Shown here: positions 23,206 through 34,577 of the stretch, one piece after another
How the letters are laid out: the number at the start of each line of letters is the position of its first letter
How positions within the stretch are numbered: position 1 is the stretch's first letter
DNA from: Cenococcum geophilum 1.58
Lineage: Eukaryota; Ascomycota; Dothideomycetes; Gloniales; Gloniaceae
Length of the DNA: 64,000 bases
Assembly: GCA_001692895.1 (NCBI GenBank)
Contig: KV748176.1
Coordinates: 4,555,092 to 4,619,091 of the forward strand
Direction of reading: 5' to 3'
The notes under the pieces: model-generated
Seen by the model: only the letters and a program-made list of their open reading frames with translations
Databases searched by the model: none
What the model was told of the DNA's origin: nothing
Position numbers and translations under genes: made by a program

Positions 23206-26200
23206 GTCCGCCACCTATCCATTATATAGTATAACTGCGGCAACACAAACCACCGCCTTACAAGGCCCCTACTAAATAGTCTAGACCTAGAGAAACACTA
23301 TATCCTTACTATATAAGAGCTGTATTACAATACCTTTACATAATTAATATACTGCCCCTAAGGATTCCAGCTCCTATACAAACTAAAAGCAGTTACATAT
23401 ATGTACTTTATAATTAGCAAGGCTATTAGCCTATCCTTATAGTTATAGCAGGCAGTTAACCTAGACATTATAGTTATAATAATCCAAATATATAGGGGAC
23501 CGGTATAAATTATTAATATATATAACCCTAGGGTTAAAGGGGTCCTATAAACAGAGAATATTATATTAGTAATAAGCTTACTAGAAACCGAAGGTATAGA
23601 GTTTATCCTATTAGGAGATATAAACCTCTACCACCCGCGGTAGGGGGGTATCTATATTGCTGCAGACTAACAGTTAAAGTGCCTACTAAGAGCTATAAAT
23701 ATCTAGGGCCTTAAGCTAGCTACCTTCCTAGGAGCAATTATATAGTAATAAGGCACCGCCAGAAGTATAATTGACCTTATATTTATAGACAAAGGCCTAT
23801 ACTAGAGACTTAAAAGGTATAACCCTAAAGAAAAATAGGCACTTACCCTAGACTATATCCCTATCTAGATACAGCTAGACCTAGATACCAAAGCGTAACT
23901 AAATAGAAAAAGATACGCAATAAGGAAGCTTAAGACAGATAGTTTCCTTAATATAGTTAAACAACAACTCTAAGACCTAGAAGAAATCCACCCAATACCA
24001 AACAAGCGAGGCCTATTAACTACCCCCAAGGAAATCAACTAAAGACTAGAAAGGATCTAGGTAGTAATTAAAAATAGGCTAGAAGAGCACTGCCCGATCT
24101 TAAAACCGGGCCCCTATACGCGATATATATAGTCTATATAATGCGCAGTTCTAGTTACTAGCTAATAATAAGCAAGAAGGAAATATATAAGTAGCTATAA
24201 CCCTAAAGACAAGAGATAATACAAAGACATAAGAAACTAGCTAAAGAATACCCTAAAAAAAGAAGTAAGGAATAACTGGAGACGGTTTATAAACAAGCAT
24301 ACTTTTAACCCAAGCCTCCCCTATAATAAGGGCCTTTAGGATATAGCAAAATAGGTAAAAAAAAAGGCAGGGCGCCTAGTAAAAGACCTATATTTACCAC
24401 CCCTATAAAGAGCAGGAGAATTATAAGCTATAAATAACAATAATAAGAAGGCAAAGATCCTTATAGAAAGGTTCTTCCCTTAACCAGCTCTAGCAGACCT
24501 TAGTAATATTATAGGTAAAACACCGGTGACTTACCTATGGGTTAACAGCGACATAACAATAGAGGAAATGGCTAGAACTATTAGCCGCCTTTTAAATAAT
24601 ATAGCACTAGGACTAGATAGGATTCTAAATAAGGCCCTAAAAACCTATAGGCCACTTATAGCACCTTAGCTTACAGATATAGCCAAAGCATACTTTATTA
24701 TAGGCTACTACCCGCGACTCGGAAGATCTATAACAACGGTTATTTTATAAAAAAAAGGTAAAGCAGATTACTTAATCCTAAAAAGCTACCGCCCTATTGC
24801 CTTAGAAAACACCCTTAGCAAGATCTTAGAAAGGGTAATAGCGGAACACATAGCAGACATAGTAAAGGAATATGCCCTACTATTATAAAGCTAAATAGGG
24901 GCAAGAAAGAACCGCTTAACACTATTAGTACTTACGCTACTCGCTACCACCATTAAATCTACATGGGTAATGCGAAAGGACTTTATAGTATTAATACTTA
25001 GCCTAGATATTAGTGGTACCTATAATAATATACCCCACAAGCGTCTCCTATATATCCTTAGGGCAAAGGGCTTTCTAGAATAGATTATATAATTTATCTA
25101 AGGGTTTATAGGCTAGAAAGAAACATTACTAGTCTTTAACGGATACTAAAGCCCCCCTATTACAGTTACAACAGGAATACTATAAGGATTACCCCTCTTA
25201 CCTATACTCTTCCTTTTCTTTATAAGCAACCTACTTAACTCCTTTAAGAAAGGGGCAACCTAGGGAATAGGCTTTATTAATAATATAAACCTAATTATAT
25301 ACAGGCTAACAGCTATAGAGAACTATAGAATACTAAAGAAAGCCTATAATACTTATATAGAGTGGGCAAAACATTATAAAGTCCAATTCTTACTAAAGAA
25401 ATACTAGCTAATCCATTTTATAAGAAAACGCAACCAATTTACAGATCTTTAGCATATAATTCGCATCTAAGGCTTTAGGGGTTAACCAGTTTAGGGCCTA
25501 AGGGTATTAGGAGTATAGGTAGATAGCAAGCTCCGGTAGAGCGTATATACGGCATAAGCGGCCTATAAAGGCCAAGCACAGTTTATCGCTTTATCTAGGA
25601 TTGTTAATTCTATATAGGGTCCATACTTCTAGAGGTCACGCCTACTATATATAGCAGTTGTCCGGCTAACTATAACATATAAATCCAGTATCTAGGCCAT
25701 TGGAGAAACTAAGAAGGGCCCCCTAAAATTACTCCTTAAACTACTTTAAAAGGTCTAAACAGCCTGCCTCTAGAGTATTATAGGCGGATATAAGCAAACA
25801 GCTATAGCACTGCTTAAGAAGAAATCCAATATTCCCCCCCTACAGTTATATATTAAAGCCGCTATAATATAAAGAACGCAAAATAAACGCAACTCTAATN
25901 TTATAAAGTATATTAANANACNCNTAAGTAAACTATAGAGGNACCCTAGGGTGCCCTATAGNANAANAAACCAATAACCCTAAAGTAGGGAAGAGATATT
26001 AGAGAAACAGGTAAAGAAAGCAAAAGAAAAATGGTGCCGCTTTAGGGCCTAGGCCTATATAGAGGAGAAAGGGAGACGCGTAAGAGGTTAGTAAAGACAA
26101 TAGTAAGATAGAGAAAGGAGCTAAAGTAGAACACGCAAGAACGCTAGAAAACTATCTACCGTAATATAATACTAGTTGGACTAATGCTAGAGAGGTAAAT

Positions 26201-26800
26201 AGGAGTTAAAGGTACAGAGGCTGACTTAGGTAAAACGAACCCAAGCTATAGTATAGTTAACGCTATAGGGGGTAAATACCTAAGGGCTCTAAGAAGGCCT
26301 AATAAAGGTAGAAAATATAATAGCAACACTCTTAAGAACAGGAATAATAGGACTAAAAGATTGGCTTTACTAGGTGGGTGTCCTAGTAGATAGCCTAAGA
26401 TATAAATATAGCTGGCTAAGACAGACACTAAAACACGTAATACTACTATACCCCCTACGCACTAATTAAGAAATAATGCTCTTAGCAGCTAGCATAGAGA
26501 ACTATAATACACTACTCTTAATATAAAAAGGCCTTAAGGCGGTTACCTAGTAGCTTATTAGTTAAAATATACTAAATCAGTTCCGGGTTATAAGGGAAAT
26601 AGTAATAGAAGGCAAGGGGGCAAGCAGCAGGTGCCCCCTAGTAACTCTATAGTAGTAAAGTAAAAGTTTATAATACTAGCGCGTCCGTAGGCTTATTACG
26701 GCAGCAGTGGTTCCCAAAGAGGTTAAACAGTAAGGTAGTAGAGTACTATAGGCGACTCGCAGGCGCTAAGTAGGCGAGTCCTAAAAGGCGGGGAGATAGA
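23206..26800 (+). pseudogene. LINE copy 1 ORF2: endonuclease and reverse transcriptase
   Basis: An apurinic-endonuclease domain is seen at about 23,300-23,900 (ILTIQEPYYN, IINIYNPRVKGV, FILLGDINLYHP). RT follows at about 24,560-25,480: SYRPIALENTLSKILERVI, LLVLTLLATTIKSTW, LSLDISGTYNNIPHKRLL, PLLPILFLFFISNLL and INNINLIIY, the last being the altered catalytic F-x-DD motif. The C-terminal part reads LKHVILLYPLRTNQEIM. The RIP model explains the loss of the catalytic Asp residues. N bases at 25,899-25,966 mark uncertain sequence. Non-functional. Confidence 0.85.
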
Positions 26801-26919
26801 TTACGGGGTTTTCTCATTTTTCTTAAATAGAGTTTTCTCCCTATATATAAATAAGGAGTAGTCTGCGTGGGCCTAGTAGGGATCCAAATCGGACGTTAAG
26901 CAATGAATTATTATTATTA

Positions 26920-26936
26920 TTTATAATTTATAGCAA
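26920..26936. repeat. Target-site duplication of LINE copy 1, right
   Basis: Identical 17-mer to 21347-21363. Confidence 0.93.
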
Positions 26937-27420
26937 TTTTATCTATTAGAGCTTAACTAAGAGTAAGCGCGTTACCTAAAGTATTTTAGCGTTAGAGATA
27001 TATAGAATAGTTAGCGGAGTTAATATAGCAATTACAATTGGAACTACCCTAAAGATAATTATAGATTAACTTAAACTTCTTATTATCCCTATAATTATAT
27101 ACACTAACTTATATTCCCTCTATAAGTATTTAGTTAAGCTTAATACTATAAAAAAGAAGCGCCTTATAATCGATATTATAGCACTTTAGCAATCCTATAA
27201 GCATTAAAAACTCTTTAAGATTTAATAGATTAATAGCTAAGATAACCTAGTAGATATAATAATAAAGGCAAACCTAAATAAGGCACTAGAGACGTTTATT
27301 AATATAAATACTCTATATATATAAGTTAAAGGTTAGGTTAAAAGGGAGTCCCTAGAAATTTCATAGTTACGTAAGGTCTTAAAATGTCTAGGAACTTTAA
27401 CCGGCGGTTAAAGTTATCTA
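26937..27420 (+). pseudogene. Copia 2 pol, RNase H 3' part
   Basis: Continues the frame interrupted at 21363. Reads SKRVTQSILALEIYRIVSG, then RLIIDIIALQQSYKHQKLF and NLVDIIIKANLNKALETF, the usual end of fungal copia RNase H, with Asp/Glu and Gln codons altered by RIP. Ends before the palindrome at 27477. Confidence 0.8.
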
Positions 27421-27476
27421 ATTAGTTAGATTCTCTTGCTAAGACTTTTTTAAAGGGGGAGCCTAACTTAATCTAG

Positions 27477-27519
27477 CTAATTAGGATTTTCCATCTCCGG
27501 GATAGAAAATCGCTATTAG
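27477..27519. repeat. Palindrome near the 3' end of copia 2
   Basis: Outer arms CTAAT/ATTAG and inner arms GATTTTCCATCTC / GGGATAGAAAATC. The inner arm mismatch and the A/T changes are RIP-type. The downstream sequence (ACTAGCGCCTTAGCGGCCC) also matches the copia 1 region beside its palindrome. Confidence 0.85.
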
Positions 27520-27727
27520 CTCGCTTACTACTAGCGCCTTAGCGGCCCTCCGAATACAATATCTACCTATAACTCCTAAATAAGAAAGCACTATATACTA
27601 AGAGGCAAATTTTAGGATAGCGAGACTTATATTATAATAGCAATAGTAAGTAAAGAGGATTAATATTTATTACGCTAGTTAAGCGGTATATATATATAGA
27701 TAGCAACTATAAAAAAAGAGTTGCTAG

Positions 27728-27950
27728 TGTTGGAAATAAAGGCAAGTGGTTACTATATAAGGTATATTGCCACTATATATAGCAAGTTACCGTTACATGC
27801 GGCAAGTTGCCGTCACGTGCCGCCGCGGCACTAGCGTGGTAAGGAACCTTAAGTTCCTTACCCCTTTCTTCAAGAATTAATTAATAAGAATAACAATTAT
27901 CATACTATCTACGAACCGTAGCTACGTGATATCCCCTTGTGAGTCCAACA
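27728..27950 (+). repeat. 3' LTR of copia element 2
   Basis: 223-bp direct copy of 16174-16396, followed by GCGCC. The first CACGTG unit has become TATATA here, a RIP-type change. Confidence 0.93.
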
Positions 27951-27955
27951 GCGCC

Positions 27956-28640
27956 TATAAGTATAATTATAGGTAATAGATTAACTCCGTTACCACTTAT
28001 TATTTCTATTATAGTAACTAGCTCACGATTTATATCTGTAAAGATATAAGCTTTTTAATAAGGCTCCCTTATAATAATCTACTGGTCCTTATTAATACTA
28101 ACGCGGAATCCTAACTTATTAAAGTTATATATATCCGTAGGTATAACTATATACTTAATTATAATATCGCGGTATTAATAAAACTACGCCTTAATATCCT
28201 TCAGCTTATATACCGCTGTACGCTTAAGCTCTATTATTTTCTGCCTATGCTTATAGTACTTTAGGTAGTAGCTAAGCTAGCGTTTAACAAAGTAAGAGCT
28301 AATAGAAGGTAGTGGCTAATCTAGATTTTTGTTAGCTTAATTTAAGATCTAATTTGCTATAGAACGTATTATTAGTAGTTAAGCGGCGGTATATAAGAAA
28401 TCCAAGCGATTAATATAGCTACGAAGAGTAAGGTCTTAATTATTAATAAGCCTTCTACCTACTATAGGCCTCTCGCAACGTAATTAACGTCCTTTCCACC
28501 GAGCGCGGAGGCGTGATTTAGGAACACCGTGTCGGCGCGCAGCCTTTGCAACATTGGGCTTGGTAGACTCTTGGAGTTCTTTAAGAGCCTCCTAGATATT
28601 ATTTTCGACGCAAATATACTTAGTAGTTATGGCGTTAATA
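27956..28640 (-). pseudogene. Fot1/pogo transposase, N-terminal half
   Basis: The minus strand reads a pogo N-terminus near 28,490-28,640: KYICVENN, EALKELQESTKPNVAKAARR, HGVPKSRLRARWKG, a psq-type helix-turn-helix. Then come LKYYKHRQKIIELKRTA and KAYIFTDINRELVTII followed by IISGNGVNLLPIIILIGA, the start of the DDE domain. It stops at the copia 2 target duplication and continues at 16173. Confidence 0.82.
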
Positions 28641-28672
28641 ATATATAATAAGAATATTGATAGTATTTGGGT

Positions 28673-28917
28673 GTCTTGGCAAATCTGACGTTGAGGTGGG
28701 CTCTACTCGTTGAGCTGGCCGGCACTTACCTCGGTAACGAGGTAAGTGGATCGCGACAGCGGCACGGGTATAGGGAACTTTGATTTTCGCGATTTTCGCT
28801 AAAGTCCTACTATGGCGGTACCTTGTGTACGCAGATGTGACCAGGACGCCTCGCAAAACGACTTAAAATTTTGAAGTTCTCGCCTAGCAAAATTTCCCTA
28901 TATGCAGTCTTTATGCT
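28673..28917. repeat. Right inverted repeat of pogo 1, interrupted by a MITE
   Basis: 28673-28770 and 28903-28917 together equal the reverse complement of 15071-15183. The 132 bp between them are the MITE plus the duplicated TA. Confidence 0.9.
28771..28900. mobile_element. 130-bp MITE (Tc1/mariner or pogo type)
   Basis: Ends TAGGGAACTTTGATTTT and AAAATTTCCCTA are inverted repeats, flanked by TA at 28769-28770 and 28901-28902. The partner repeat at 15071-15183 has the uninterrupted site (GGGTATGCAG). No coding capacity. Confidence 0.88.
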
Positions 28918-28996
28918 CTTACTATGTCCAAACGGTTATACATTGTTGCAAAACATTTTAGTATTTTTTGTTTGTTGATTATTCTAGGATGGAATA

Positions 28997-31456
28997 CGGA
29001 GGTCGCTGTCAAAAGTTCTTGCACCTTCCTAATTAGGAAAGTAGCCTTGACCGCCTAATGGCAGAATACTTCCACCCCTCAATTGCCTCCGTCACCCGAC
29101 AACTACGCTAATAATGGGCTTTCATCAGCTCGCAACCAGGGCTTAGGCCCTGGCTATAAAGGCTATGGGAGCAACTCTTGACTATATCAAAAATATTACT
29201 TAAATTAAGCGTCGTAATTTATAATATATCTTCTCAAAAGCCCGCAGCCGTGGCTGGGACCCTGTCTCTCATCCTCTAATTCTCAACGGCTATATTATTA
29301 ATGCTTCTCGTACCAGAAGAAAGATTAAGATTACCCGCAAGTTTAAACTACAAATAATTAAGAAAGCTACCTCCGATTGATATAGAAGAGAGAAGTCTTC
29401 CGCGTATATTGCTGCTGAGTGTAGCTGCTCCGCAAAAACCGTTTAGCGAGTTCTTCGCCGCCATAGATATCGCAAGATAAAGCCGATAAGAAAGCCCTAC
29501 CTTTTACTAAAGATAAAAGAAGCTCGTCTACAGTTCGCCTTACGGTATTAATACTAGATAATTAAGAATTAAAAAAATGTTATCTGGACTAATAAAACGG
29601 GGGTGGTTTTAGGCTATTAAAGAGGTAGCTATAGGCTTTGGCGCCTAGCTAGTAAGAAGGTAAATAAGAAGGTAATTTAACCGCGCTTTCTTAAAGGAAC
29701 AGAGTTTATATTTTAGGGCGCCTTTTTATATAATTAAAAGTCACCCTACTATATATGGAAGCCGGAGACTATAGTATAAAAGGAGGCCGTAAAGCGTAAA
29801 CTTAAAGCAATTAATAATACAATTAAGCCAGAGCTTTAGAAGGCTTAGGAACTTAACACTAATATATAATAATTTGGGCTTCGTAATAAGCTAGGTAGAA
29901 AGCCTTAATTCCACATAATAGAAGCAAACGGCGCCTTTAAACGAACTAGCTAAAAAGGCGGTATTAATTGGTACCGCTATCTAACAACAATTCTCCTACC
30001 AATTCTTATTCCTTTTGGCGTTAAATGTTAAATTAACCGCCCAGATACTATTATCTAAGAGGATAAGGCTCTATCTTACATATCGTATTATTAGTAGATC
30101 TACTTTAACGCAGCATACCTCCAGCGTTTTATTTAGCTAGGTAATTTACCCAATCTAAATATAATTAAGCTAGCTTAGATATATCTTAAACGAGTTACTA
30201 TAAAGAAGAGAGCACTAAAGTCTTAAGCAGAAGCTAAACGGGTATAGCAATAGGCTTAGGAGGAGCTTAAGTAGTGGCGAATTTAAGCTTAGATTGAGCG
30301 AATACCATAATATATTTAAGAGGTAATTCGCTACAGAAGTGGCAATGACTACATTAAAGGCGCTACTGACTCTACTCGCGATTAGAAGGCTTTAAAGCGC
30401 ATAGCGCGATATCAATATAATATAATTGCTTATATACAATAGCAGGTGCTTTTAGGGCTTAATTAAGTTAATCCTATAGAGCCCCTATTAAGAAAACCGT
30501 AAAAACCAGAGCTTTTAAAGTGTATGCGAATAGGACCTTAGCTTCCAAATAAACTTCTAGATCTAGAGCCTCTATATAACAATTATAAGCTAAAGCAGCG
30601 CCGCCGCTGTTAAGCTAAATAGGCCCTTAATCAGCCGCCTACTTAGTTAAAACCTTCCTCCTAAAAACCTTCCTCCTAAAAGCCTCCTCTTAAGCCTCTA
30701 CCACCCGTTAAGCCTCTTCCTCCTCAGCCGCGAGAGCTTTAAAATCAACTAAATACAAAGGGTAGAAACACTAAGAAGGCAATATTTAAAGTTAGCTTTA
30801 TAGAGCCTTAAATTAGGCAGTAGTAGAATAGGTAGTAGTAAGAGCGGCAGCCGTAGGAGGATTAACGCGAAGTAGTAAATATTAGGTGGTATATAATTAA
30901 TTAATCTACAAAGAAGCTAGTAAAAAAAAAGGACTCTACTACTACCTCTACAAAGCCTCCAGATAAGGGTAGAGCCTCTCCTAGCAGCTTAATTAATAGA
31001 GAGAAGTTAATAGAGCCACCCACGGATTATTCTATAGAGCCTCTAAATAAGGGCGGAGCCTCTACTAGCAGCTTAATTAATAGAGAGAAGTTAATAGAGC
31101 TACCTATAGATTATTCTATAGAACCTTTAGAGCCTCTATAATACCAAAAGTCTATATAAACAAATATTAAGCAATCAGGAAGACGGCTGCGACGAAAGGT
31201 GGTTTCTCAACCAGAGGGGCTCGTAGATTCGGTAGAGAAGCTAGTATAAGGTAGGATTATACGGTCGCGCAGAGCTCGCGACGTTTAAAATATATAGCTA
31301 ATTAATTGATAAAGCAACCGCATTAATATCGCATTTTATTTAAAGCCTTTTGAGCAACTTTTAATCGATTTGCGATGAAATAAGTATTCTGCCATTAGGC
31401 GGTCAAGGCTACTTTCCTAATTAGGAAGGTGCAAGAACTTTTGACAGCGACCTCCG
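28997..31456 (+). mobile_element. Tc1/mariner DNA transposon, RIP-decayed
   Basis: Terminal inverted repeats of about 75 bp start CGGAGGTCGCTGTCAAAAG at the left and end with its complement at 31456, flanked by TA at 28995-28996 and 31457-31458. Total 2,460 bp. A decayed transposase lies between on the plus strand. The repeats themselves are almost identical and little mutated. Confidence 0.92.
29060..31300 (+). pseudogene. Tc1/mariner transposase (decayed)
   Basis: Ignoring RIP stops, the frame reads KAARRH-like N-terminal helices only weakly, then clearly GTEFIF-GAFLYN, IWKPETIV-KEAVKRKLKAI, EANGAFKRTS-KGGINWYRY and LPILIPFGVKC, as in the DDE domain of fungal Tc1/mariner proteins. Further on come NLPNLNIIKLA and a C-terminal segment IERIP-YI-EVIRYRSGNDYIKG. 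A long Lys/Pro-rich tail continues to about 31,300. Dozens of stops; inactive. Confidence 0.75.
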
Positions 31457-31458
31457 TA

Positions 31459-32408
31459 TAAATTTTGAAATGCATACAGCCCGTTAGCCAGCTTTAAAGC
31501 ATCTAGGATTTATATCTTGACATGGCAATTTTGGTCCTTAGGTAAGAATCGGCCAATTGGAAAAGCTGGGTTAATACAGATACCCGGTTGAATCAAGTCG
31601 CGAATATAAGCGACCTTGGCAAAGGACCCTGCTGTGTCAAGGGATAAGGCCATCAAATGAGGCTACAGGTTGTTTCCCATCAATAGGCTTTCAATTTGCC
31701 GCCTTAACAAACCCACACCTCCTATCCCTTAACCCGCTGGCGTCCATCGAGTGTGTGGTCCGTGCGGAACACCAGAATCAGAAGTACGCGTATACCCTAC
31801 ATAGATTCAATCAATACAATATCATCAGCCATGCTTTCCAATCGTACTTCTAATGATATAGACCTTGTTCAGCCGACTCAATACAACGTTTAACTAAATC
31901 GGGTCGCTAAAAACCTACCACCAGAGCCGTGGCCGCTGCCCGATTTTACAACGGCTTCGTATTTCTAATCACGACGATTTGGTTGCATTGATCTTATTGG
32001 TTTGTTCTTATCGATACCGAATGGACGAATTTCAGCGGGTTAAGGGATAAACATTAATATCCACCATTACGCTTAGGACTGGAAAGAAACCCAAATCACG
32101 AGACGCGAAAGCCGAAAAGTTCTAATGTAAATTGAGCCCAAAAGCGGGATCGAAAAAGGAGAAGGTTTGTAATGAACGCGATGCAAGGCCGCCCCCAAAA
32201 ATTCATCTCCAGGACCTGCTTGGGTACTTTTGTGCCATCCTGAGGACGGCACGCACGAGACATTTTAGCTAAAGGTTTAGATAACCGCCATGACACAGGA
32301 AAGGATCCGCTAATATTATGTATGCGTTCCGACTTATTTCTGTTCAAATGGGCGGATGGGAGAGGAGACCCTATCGAAGACGTTGTTTCTCCGAAGTCTA
32401 GAAGGGGA
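31459..32408. other. Intergenic; no supported gene
   Basis: Moderate base composition with scattered stops on both strands. An open frame at 32096-32347 (-) has no recognisable motif and could be a downstream UTR shadow of the neighbouring gene. Confidence 0.5.
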
Positions 32409-34275
32409 CTAGTCGGTAAAGTTCATTGACGAAGGTAGACGAGCGAAGGGTGGCATGCACCAGGGGTATTCCGCATCTAGATAAAAAGTGTCTAAATCCC
32501 CTTCGAGTTCGTCTTGATATACACTCCCTTCATGAGACAGCTCAGGGTTCCTTTTCTCTCCGTTGTCAGCCTTTGGAGCTTCTTGTGAACCATATCCGGA
32601 ATCTGGGATACGGCCAGAGGTCGTTGATGGCGACTCTTCGCCAAGGCCTGCAGAAGTCAAGGGATGTGGGTACTGAAGATTTTCGATCGGAGGAGGTGCA
32701 GGATGCAATGGCGACATACGATCCTCCCCGAAATTGTTTAAAGGATAGTCTTTTTGTACCATGTTTGAGGACTGCCATTCAGGACTTGGCCTAGCTGGTA
32801 GAATTATCCCAGAGACTCCGGCCCGATTTATAGGTGTGGATAATGAGTTTTGTGGATGGATATAACCGGCTTTCAAGGGTTCTTGGGAGCCGCCCGTACT
32901 CTGAGGCACGTACCATACTGTAGCATCTTCACAAGAATACGTGCTTGGGGCATTTGGCTCTAGCGGTGAACGCGGGAAAGTATTTGGAATAATCCTATTT
33001 TCAGGATGGTAGTTTTGCGATGGGAAGGCTTGGTTGCGAGCATTGTGTGCATCGAGATTTTCTTGATTGAAAACATAGCAGTCGCAATCTTAGGTATGAG
33101 TGTCAGTAACGATATTGCCACTTATGGATGTAAAGTGCAGTACTCACAAGGACTAGGGATAAAGCTGTGTTTAGGGAATAGAAAGCGGTAAATAGCTTTC
33201 CACCTCTCCTCTTCAGTGGTCCTAGAACGCTTGAGAATATTGAGATTAAACACCTCCTCTTGCCTTTCAGACATCCACTCTGGATCAGCAACCGACTCCA
33301 GCTTCGTATCACAACCTCCTCTCTTTATGTGCCCAAAAAGTTCTCTCTGCGCCTTTTCAGCGGCTCCGGTGAATTTTTTCCGGCAGTTCTTACAACAGTG
33401 CTTTGACGAGTGGTTTCTTTTAAGATGCTCCCTGTTGTGTAGCAATAGTAAGCGTGGATTTAGTAAACTAAGTTCATAGAAGGCGCTTACGTTGTACGTT
33501 TTATGTCAAACCCCGGAGGAAAGGTACAAGCGCCGTAGACGTAGCGATATCTCCCTGGATTGGCTTTGCAGAATGGACAACCAAACCCAACACGACTGGT
33601 GTTCCCCTCTTGAGGATCCGGGCACATTTTTAGACGTTTGACACTGTTGTTTTTCTCTCCTAATTCAGTTACGGGAGAAGGCTTCCGCTTTACTAAGTCG
33701 TGCAATTCATCCAGAAAATTAGAAGACTTGGTTGGCATTTGAGGTAAAGTATTAGGTAAGCTATTGGAAGGCATTTGTGGCTTTTCTACCAGGGGTCTTT
33801 CCACAATAGGGTCGATGGTGGTAGTGAAGACGCAAAGATGTAGCTGCTGCCCAGTCCAGGAAATTATCGAGTCAAGCTTTAAGTGTGACTCAATTTTGTT
33901 AGCTTTGAGGCCTTCTTCAAAGCTCTCCCAAGGCTTTTCGTTGAGTTTGGGGTAGGACCAGGTCGAAGCGTCTTCAACGATTTGAGGGAACATGTTTACT
34001 TCAGGCTCCGAGGTTGTGGTACAGTTCTCTGAAGACTCAGTAGAACCGACAGTCCAGGAAGGGGCAGACCCTTCTGAAATTGAAGGGCTCTTCGGCCGCC
34101 AAGGAGAAGGCCCACGAGTTTGTTTGTTTTGATACAGCAGATTACCCTCGAACACAGCAACCGTTGAGCAACCCTTTGACATCACAGAAGATTTTTGAGC
34201 GGAAGCTACAAAAGATGCGGTTGAAAACCAAGTATCTTTCGTAAGCCGGAAGATAAATCTGGGACATAGCTGCAT
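32409..34275 (-). CDS. Fungal Cys-His zinc-finger-like protein, three exons
   Basis: Exons 33491-34275, 33148-33431 and 32409-33088 join in frame through two 59-bp introns (donors GTAAGC and GTGAGT) to about 582 residues. The central region reads FGCPFCKANPGRYRYVYG, then across intron 1 FDIKRTTEHLKRNHSSKHCCKNC. It continues through HIKRGGCD and EEERWKAIYRFLFP. This C-x2-C...H-x3-H...C-x2-C layout is known from a large family of fungal proteins with a divergent C2H2-type finger, and the exon junctions fall inside the conserved block. The N-terminal 150 residues and C-terminal 220 are Ser/Pro-rich and probably disordered. Likely nuclear, but function is unknown. The first Met is uncertain: the first 30 residues look unlike the rest. 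Confidence 0.72.
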
Positions 34276-34326
34276 GGAGACATCATGCCATTGCCCCAGT
34301 CAGCTGAAAAGAGCACTGAATGGACG

Positions 34327-34493
34327 ATTTATCTCATTTTTGCTCGTCACCATCTGAAGAAGAAGAAACCGTACAACAATATCAATATTTGGAGGTATAG
34401 GCACAAAGGAGGCTATCTCTGCAAGCACAGCCAGCGCCAGGCCTGCAGCTACAGGTAGGGTGGGTAAAGCAGAGAAAGCCAAGTATGACCCAG
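34327..34493. repeat. Duplicated segment A, copy 1 (167 bp)
   Basis: Essentially identical to 34667-34833, offset 340 bp. On the minus strand both copies can encode the same hydrophobic stretch (LPTLPVAAGLALAVLAEIAS), but no complete gene is evident. Confidence 0.93.
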
Positions 34494-34577
34494 CCAGGTA
34501 TAACCTAGCATTATCACCTCCTTTATACCTAGATATGCGAAGCTCTATATAGGTGTATACATAGGGATGGTGGGTGG

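Larger units (their letters stand above)
21364..26919 (+). mobile_element. LINE (Tad1/I-like), 5,556 bp, copy 1
   Basis: Bounded by a 17-bp target duplication. Begins ACACTAAACACTGG and ends with a (TTA)n-type tail at about 26,905-26,919. It encodes ORF1 with zinc knuckles and ORF2 with an endonuclease and reverse transcriptase, both on the plus strand, full of RIP-type stops. A second copy lies at 60207-64000. It is inserted in the RNase H part of copia 2: joining the flanks restores the frame (reading IIYSNFIYQSL). Confidence 0.92.
16174..27950 (+). mobile_element. Ty1/copia LTR retrotransposon 2, carrying a LINE
   Basis: Two 223-bp LTRs (16174-16396, 27728-27950) begin TGTT and end AACA. 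They are flanked by GCGCC at 16169-16173 and 27951-27955. Coding on the plus strand runs gag (ATG 16784), zinc knuckle, protease, integrase, RT, RNase H. The RNase H is split by a 5.56-kb LINE (21364-26919). Without the LINE the element is about 6.2 kb. RIP has converted most Gln codons to stops. It sits inside the pogo transposase. Confidence 0.93.
15071..28917 (-). mobile_element. Fot1/pogo DNA transposon split by copia 2
   Basis: A 113-bp inverted repeat (15071-15183 and 28673-28917, the latter interrupted by a MITE) encloses a minus-strand pogo-type transposase in two parts. The N-terminus is at 28,640-27,956 and the C-terminus at 16,168-15,250. Between them lies copia element 2 with its 5-bp target duplication. 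The outer ends are not exactly defined: similarity continues for about 10-15 bp outside the repeat with a 7-bp indel, and no clear TA duplication could be placed. Confidence 0.8.
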
